DNA from: Bacteroidetes bacterium GWA2_31_9b | GTDB taxonomy: Bacteria; Bacteroidota; Bacteroidia; Bacteroidales; UBA12077 | Direction of reading: 5' to 3' | Length of the DNA: 5,708 bases | NCBI GenBank assembly: GCA_001769005.1 | Contig: MENE01000048.1 | Location: 5,134 to 10,841, forward strand | In this document: positions 3,637 through 5,708 of the stretch, piece after piece | Position numbering within the stretch: position 1 is the stretch's first letter | Layout: the number at the start of each line of letters is the position of its first letter | Made by a program: the position numbers and the translations under genes | The notes under the pieces: model-generated | Told to the model about the DNA's origin: nothing | Database searches by the model: none | Seen by the model: only the letters and a program-made list of their open reading frames with translations

Positions 3637-5708
3637 TTGAAAAGATATTTTATTTATAGTATAATTTTTATAAGTCTGGTTTTGTTAATCTACGGATGCA
3701 CTGCCAGACGAAATACTGCATTTAACCGAACATATCATTCAGTAACTGCAAAATATAATATTTTGTTTAACGGATTCGAAAGTTTTAAAGAAGGTCTCAA
3801 AAGTTACGAGGAATCGTACAAAGAAGATTACTCGCGCATTTTACCGGTTTTTACTTATGGAAATGCTGAGCTTGCATTGTCTATTAAGCCTCAAATGGAC
3901 AGAACAATAGAAAAATCGTCGAAAGTTGTTAAAATGCACTCTATTACTGCAAAGCCGGAAGCCAAGAAAGGCAAAATGAGTGAAAAGGATAAAAAGTTTT
4001 ACAGTAAAAGTGAGTTTAATTCTTTTGTCGACGACGCGTATCTCTTATCAGGAAAAGCTTTTTTCTATCAGGCCGATTATGCTTCCGCAAAACAAACCTT
4101 AGAGTATATAATTAAACAATTCGATGGCGAAAAATCAAAATACTATGCGTACAATTGGTTAGTAAGAGCAAATGTAGAAATAAAAGATTATCGCGAGGCC
4201 CAGCATGTTCTTGAAATCATTTCAAGCGATATTAAATATCCCGAAAAACTAAACTATCAACTCAATCTTACTTATGCTGATTTTTTCCTTAAACAGCAAA
4301 AACCATCAAATGCTGAACCTTATATTACAGAAGCCCTAGAGCTTGCAAGAAAAAAACAAGATAAATTGAGATTAACATTCATTCTTGCACAAATAAATGA
4401 AAACTTAGGAAAGCAATCGAAGGCTTTTGAGCTTTATTCAAAAGTTTTAAAAATGAATCCTCCTTATGAAATGGCTTTTAATGCAAAAATTAAACGTTCG
4501 AGCATGTTTACAGGAGGGAAAACAGGAAATTCAATAAAAAATGAACTTCTGAGCATGCTTAAGGATGATAAAAATATTGAATATCAGGATCAGATTTATT
4601 ATGCTTTAGGCGATCATGAAATGAAAAACAAAAATGTTGAAAAAGCCATAGAATATTACAAACTTTCAGTAAAAACTAGTTTAAGCAATACAAACCAAAA
4701 AGGCCTGTCTTATTTTTCGTTAGCCGACATCTTTTTTAATCAAAATAAATACCGTGAATCTCAAGCGTTTTCTGATAGTGCTATTACCTTACTTAATCCG
4801 GAATTTCCCGGTTATACCGAATTGGCTAAGAAAAACAAATATTTATCAAAGTTGGTATTGAATTTAAAAACTGTTGAGTTTCAGGATAGTGTTCAGAAAG
4901 TAGCTAAAATGCCAGAGAAAGAACAATTAGCGTTTATTCAGAAAATTATTAATAAGTTAATCCTCGACGAACAAAGAGAAAAAGAAAGAGAATCGGAATC
5001 GTCTATTCCTGGTGATTTACTTGCCTCAAGATCAAACATACGACCAAATTCTTCATTAGACGAAGGTGGAAAATGGTATTTTTACAATCCCAATGCAAAA
5101 AGCTTTGGTGAGCCTGAGTTTCGAAGATTGTGGGGTTCTCGTAAACTTGAAGATAACTGGAGAAGAAGTAATAAACAGGTTGTTGGTTTTGATTTAGAAA
5201 ATCAATCTGAACTTTCTGATGAATTATTAGATCCCAAAAAAGGTTTAGATAATAAAAAACCGGAATATTATATGGTCGATCTTCCGATTACAGATTCATT
5301 ATTGGAAATATCGCACGAAAAAATTCAAAACTCACTTTATAATATTGGTGAAATATACAAGAATGATCTTGCCGATATTCCTATGGCAATTAAAGCGTAT
5401 AAAGAGTTGATTCAACGTTATCCGGAAAGTGATTATAAGGTTGCAGCGTATTATAGTTTATATAAAATTTATATTCAGCAAAATGAGTTTTCACAAGCCG
5501 AAATATATAAGAACATGATAATTGGAAATCATCCGGAAACTAATTTTGCCAAAGTACTTATCGATCCTAATTATTTTATGCAATTCGAAAAAGAAAGTCA
5601 GGAACAAAATAATTACTATTTAGAAACATTAGAATCATTTAAATCAAAAAAATATTCTGAATCAATTAGTCGATGTGATTTTGCAATAAGTACATTTAAT
5701 CAAGTTGA
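3637..5708 (+). CDS. porW: PorW/SprE family TPR lipoprotein of the type IX secretion system (3' end cut by window edge)
   Basis: One frame runs without a stop from 3637 to the right edge, giving 690 codons; the C-terminus is missing. The N-terminus, MKRYFIYSIIFISLVLLI then YGC, is a lipoprotein signal peptide with the lipidated cysteine at residue 21. A family-typical segment follows (NRTYHSVTAKYNILFNGFES, 32-51). TPR-like helical pairs are visible at about 130-162, 315-348 and 569-600, with more between. A signature block at 480-513 reads WYFYNPNAKSFG, then LWGSRKLEDNWRRSNKQ. PorW/SprE is an outer-membrane-associated periplasmic lipoprotein required for T9SS secretion and gliding, reported to link the PorK/PorN ring to the Sov translocon. 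The start must be TTG at 3637 (or TTG at 3631): the frame is closed by TAA at 3613, and no ATG lies before the signal peptide. The gene stands apart from mrp-nifU, with a terminator between. Confidence 0.9.
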   Translation, partial: MKRYFIYSIIFISLVLLIYGCTARRNTAFNRTYHSVTAKYNILFNGFESFKEGLKSYEESYKEDYSRILPVFTYGNAELALSIKPQMDRTIEKSSKVVKMHSITAKPEAKKGKMSEKDKKFYSKSEFNSFVDDAYLLSGKAFFYQADYASAKQTLEYIIKQFDGEKSKYYAYNWLVRANVEIKDYREAQHVLEIISSDIKYPEKLNYQLNLTYADFFLKQQKPSNAEPYITEALELARKKQDKLRLTFILAQINENLGKQSKAFELYSKVLKMNPPYEMAFNAKIKRSSMFTGGKTGNSIKNELLSMLKDDKNIEYQDQIYYALGDHEMKNKNVEKAIEYYKLSVKTSLSNTNQKGLSYFSLADIFFNQNKYRESQAFSDSAITLLNPEFPGYTELAKKNKYLSKLVLNLKTVEFQDSVQKVAKMPEKEQLAFIQKIINKLILDEQREKERESESSIPGDLLASRSNIRPNSSLDEGGKWYFYNPNAKSFGEPEFRRLWGSRKLEDNWRRSNKQVVGFDLENQSELSDELLDPKKGLDNKKPEYYMVDLPITDSLLEISHEKIQNSLYNIGEIYKNDLADIPMAIKAYKELIQRYPESDYKVAAYYSLYKIYIQQNEFSQAEIYKNMIIGNHPETNFAKVLIDPNYFMQFEKESQEQNNYYLETLESFKSKKYSESISRCDFAISTFNQV

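Noticed and set aside
5706..5708. TGA at the right edge as the stop of porW
   Set aside because: It is out of frame; the porW frame reads GTT at 5704-5706 followed by an incomplete codon.

Overview
The window looks like chromosomal DNA from an AT-rich member of the Bacteroidota, most likely the Bacteroidales/Marinilabiliales side. The evidence is a GldH lipoprotein, a PorW/SprE-type lipoprotein of the type IX secretion system (T9SS), an Mrp ATPase of the form that lacks the CxxC pair, exact matches to the Bacteroidota -7 promoter element TAnnTTTG, and no Shine-Dalgarno sequences in front of the genes. All seven recognisable genes lie on the + strand. There are no mobile elements, RNA genes or CRISPR arrays.

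Positions 2-1911 form one tightly packed group. It holds the 3' part of a PSP1/RicT gene (cut by the left edge), gldH (overlapping ricT by 20 nt), trmB (12 nt later, GTG start) and a gene for an alkyltransferase-like protein that overlaps the end of trmB by 23 nt through a TTG start. The spacing suggests co-transcription. The functions are mixed: a cluster-binding RNA-maturation type protein, a gliding/T9SS-associated lipoprotein, a tRNA m7G46 methyltransferase and a DNA alkyl-lesion recognition protein.

Positions 1912-2078 are non-coding and carry a good promoter for the next unit. Positions 2079-3447 hold an iron-sulfur pair: mrp (a carrier/scaffold P-loop ATPase with an N-terminal MIP18/DUF59 domain) and, 7 nt later, a small NifU C-terminal-domain protein with the CxxC motif. 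A perfect 17-bp hairpin at 3469-3504 closes this unit.

Positions 3448-3636 hold that hairpin, a candidate promoter and a cluster of TTTGAAAT-like repeats. From 3637 to the right edge the sequence is one uninterrupted reading frame (690 codons seen) for a TPR lipoprotein of the PorW/SprE family. It starts with TTG and has no stop before the window ends.

I see no clearly undescribed system here; the families are all known. The points worth a second look are three non-ATG starts among seven genes, a seven-T run that makes the start of the alkyltransferase-like gene ambiguous, the loss of catalytic or ligand cysteines in two proteins (the alkyltransferase-like protein and Mrp), and the repeat cluster ahead of porW.
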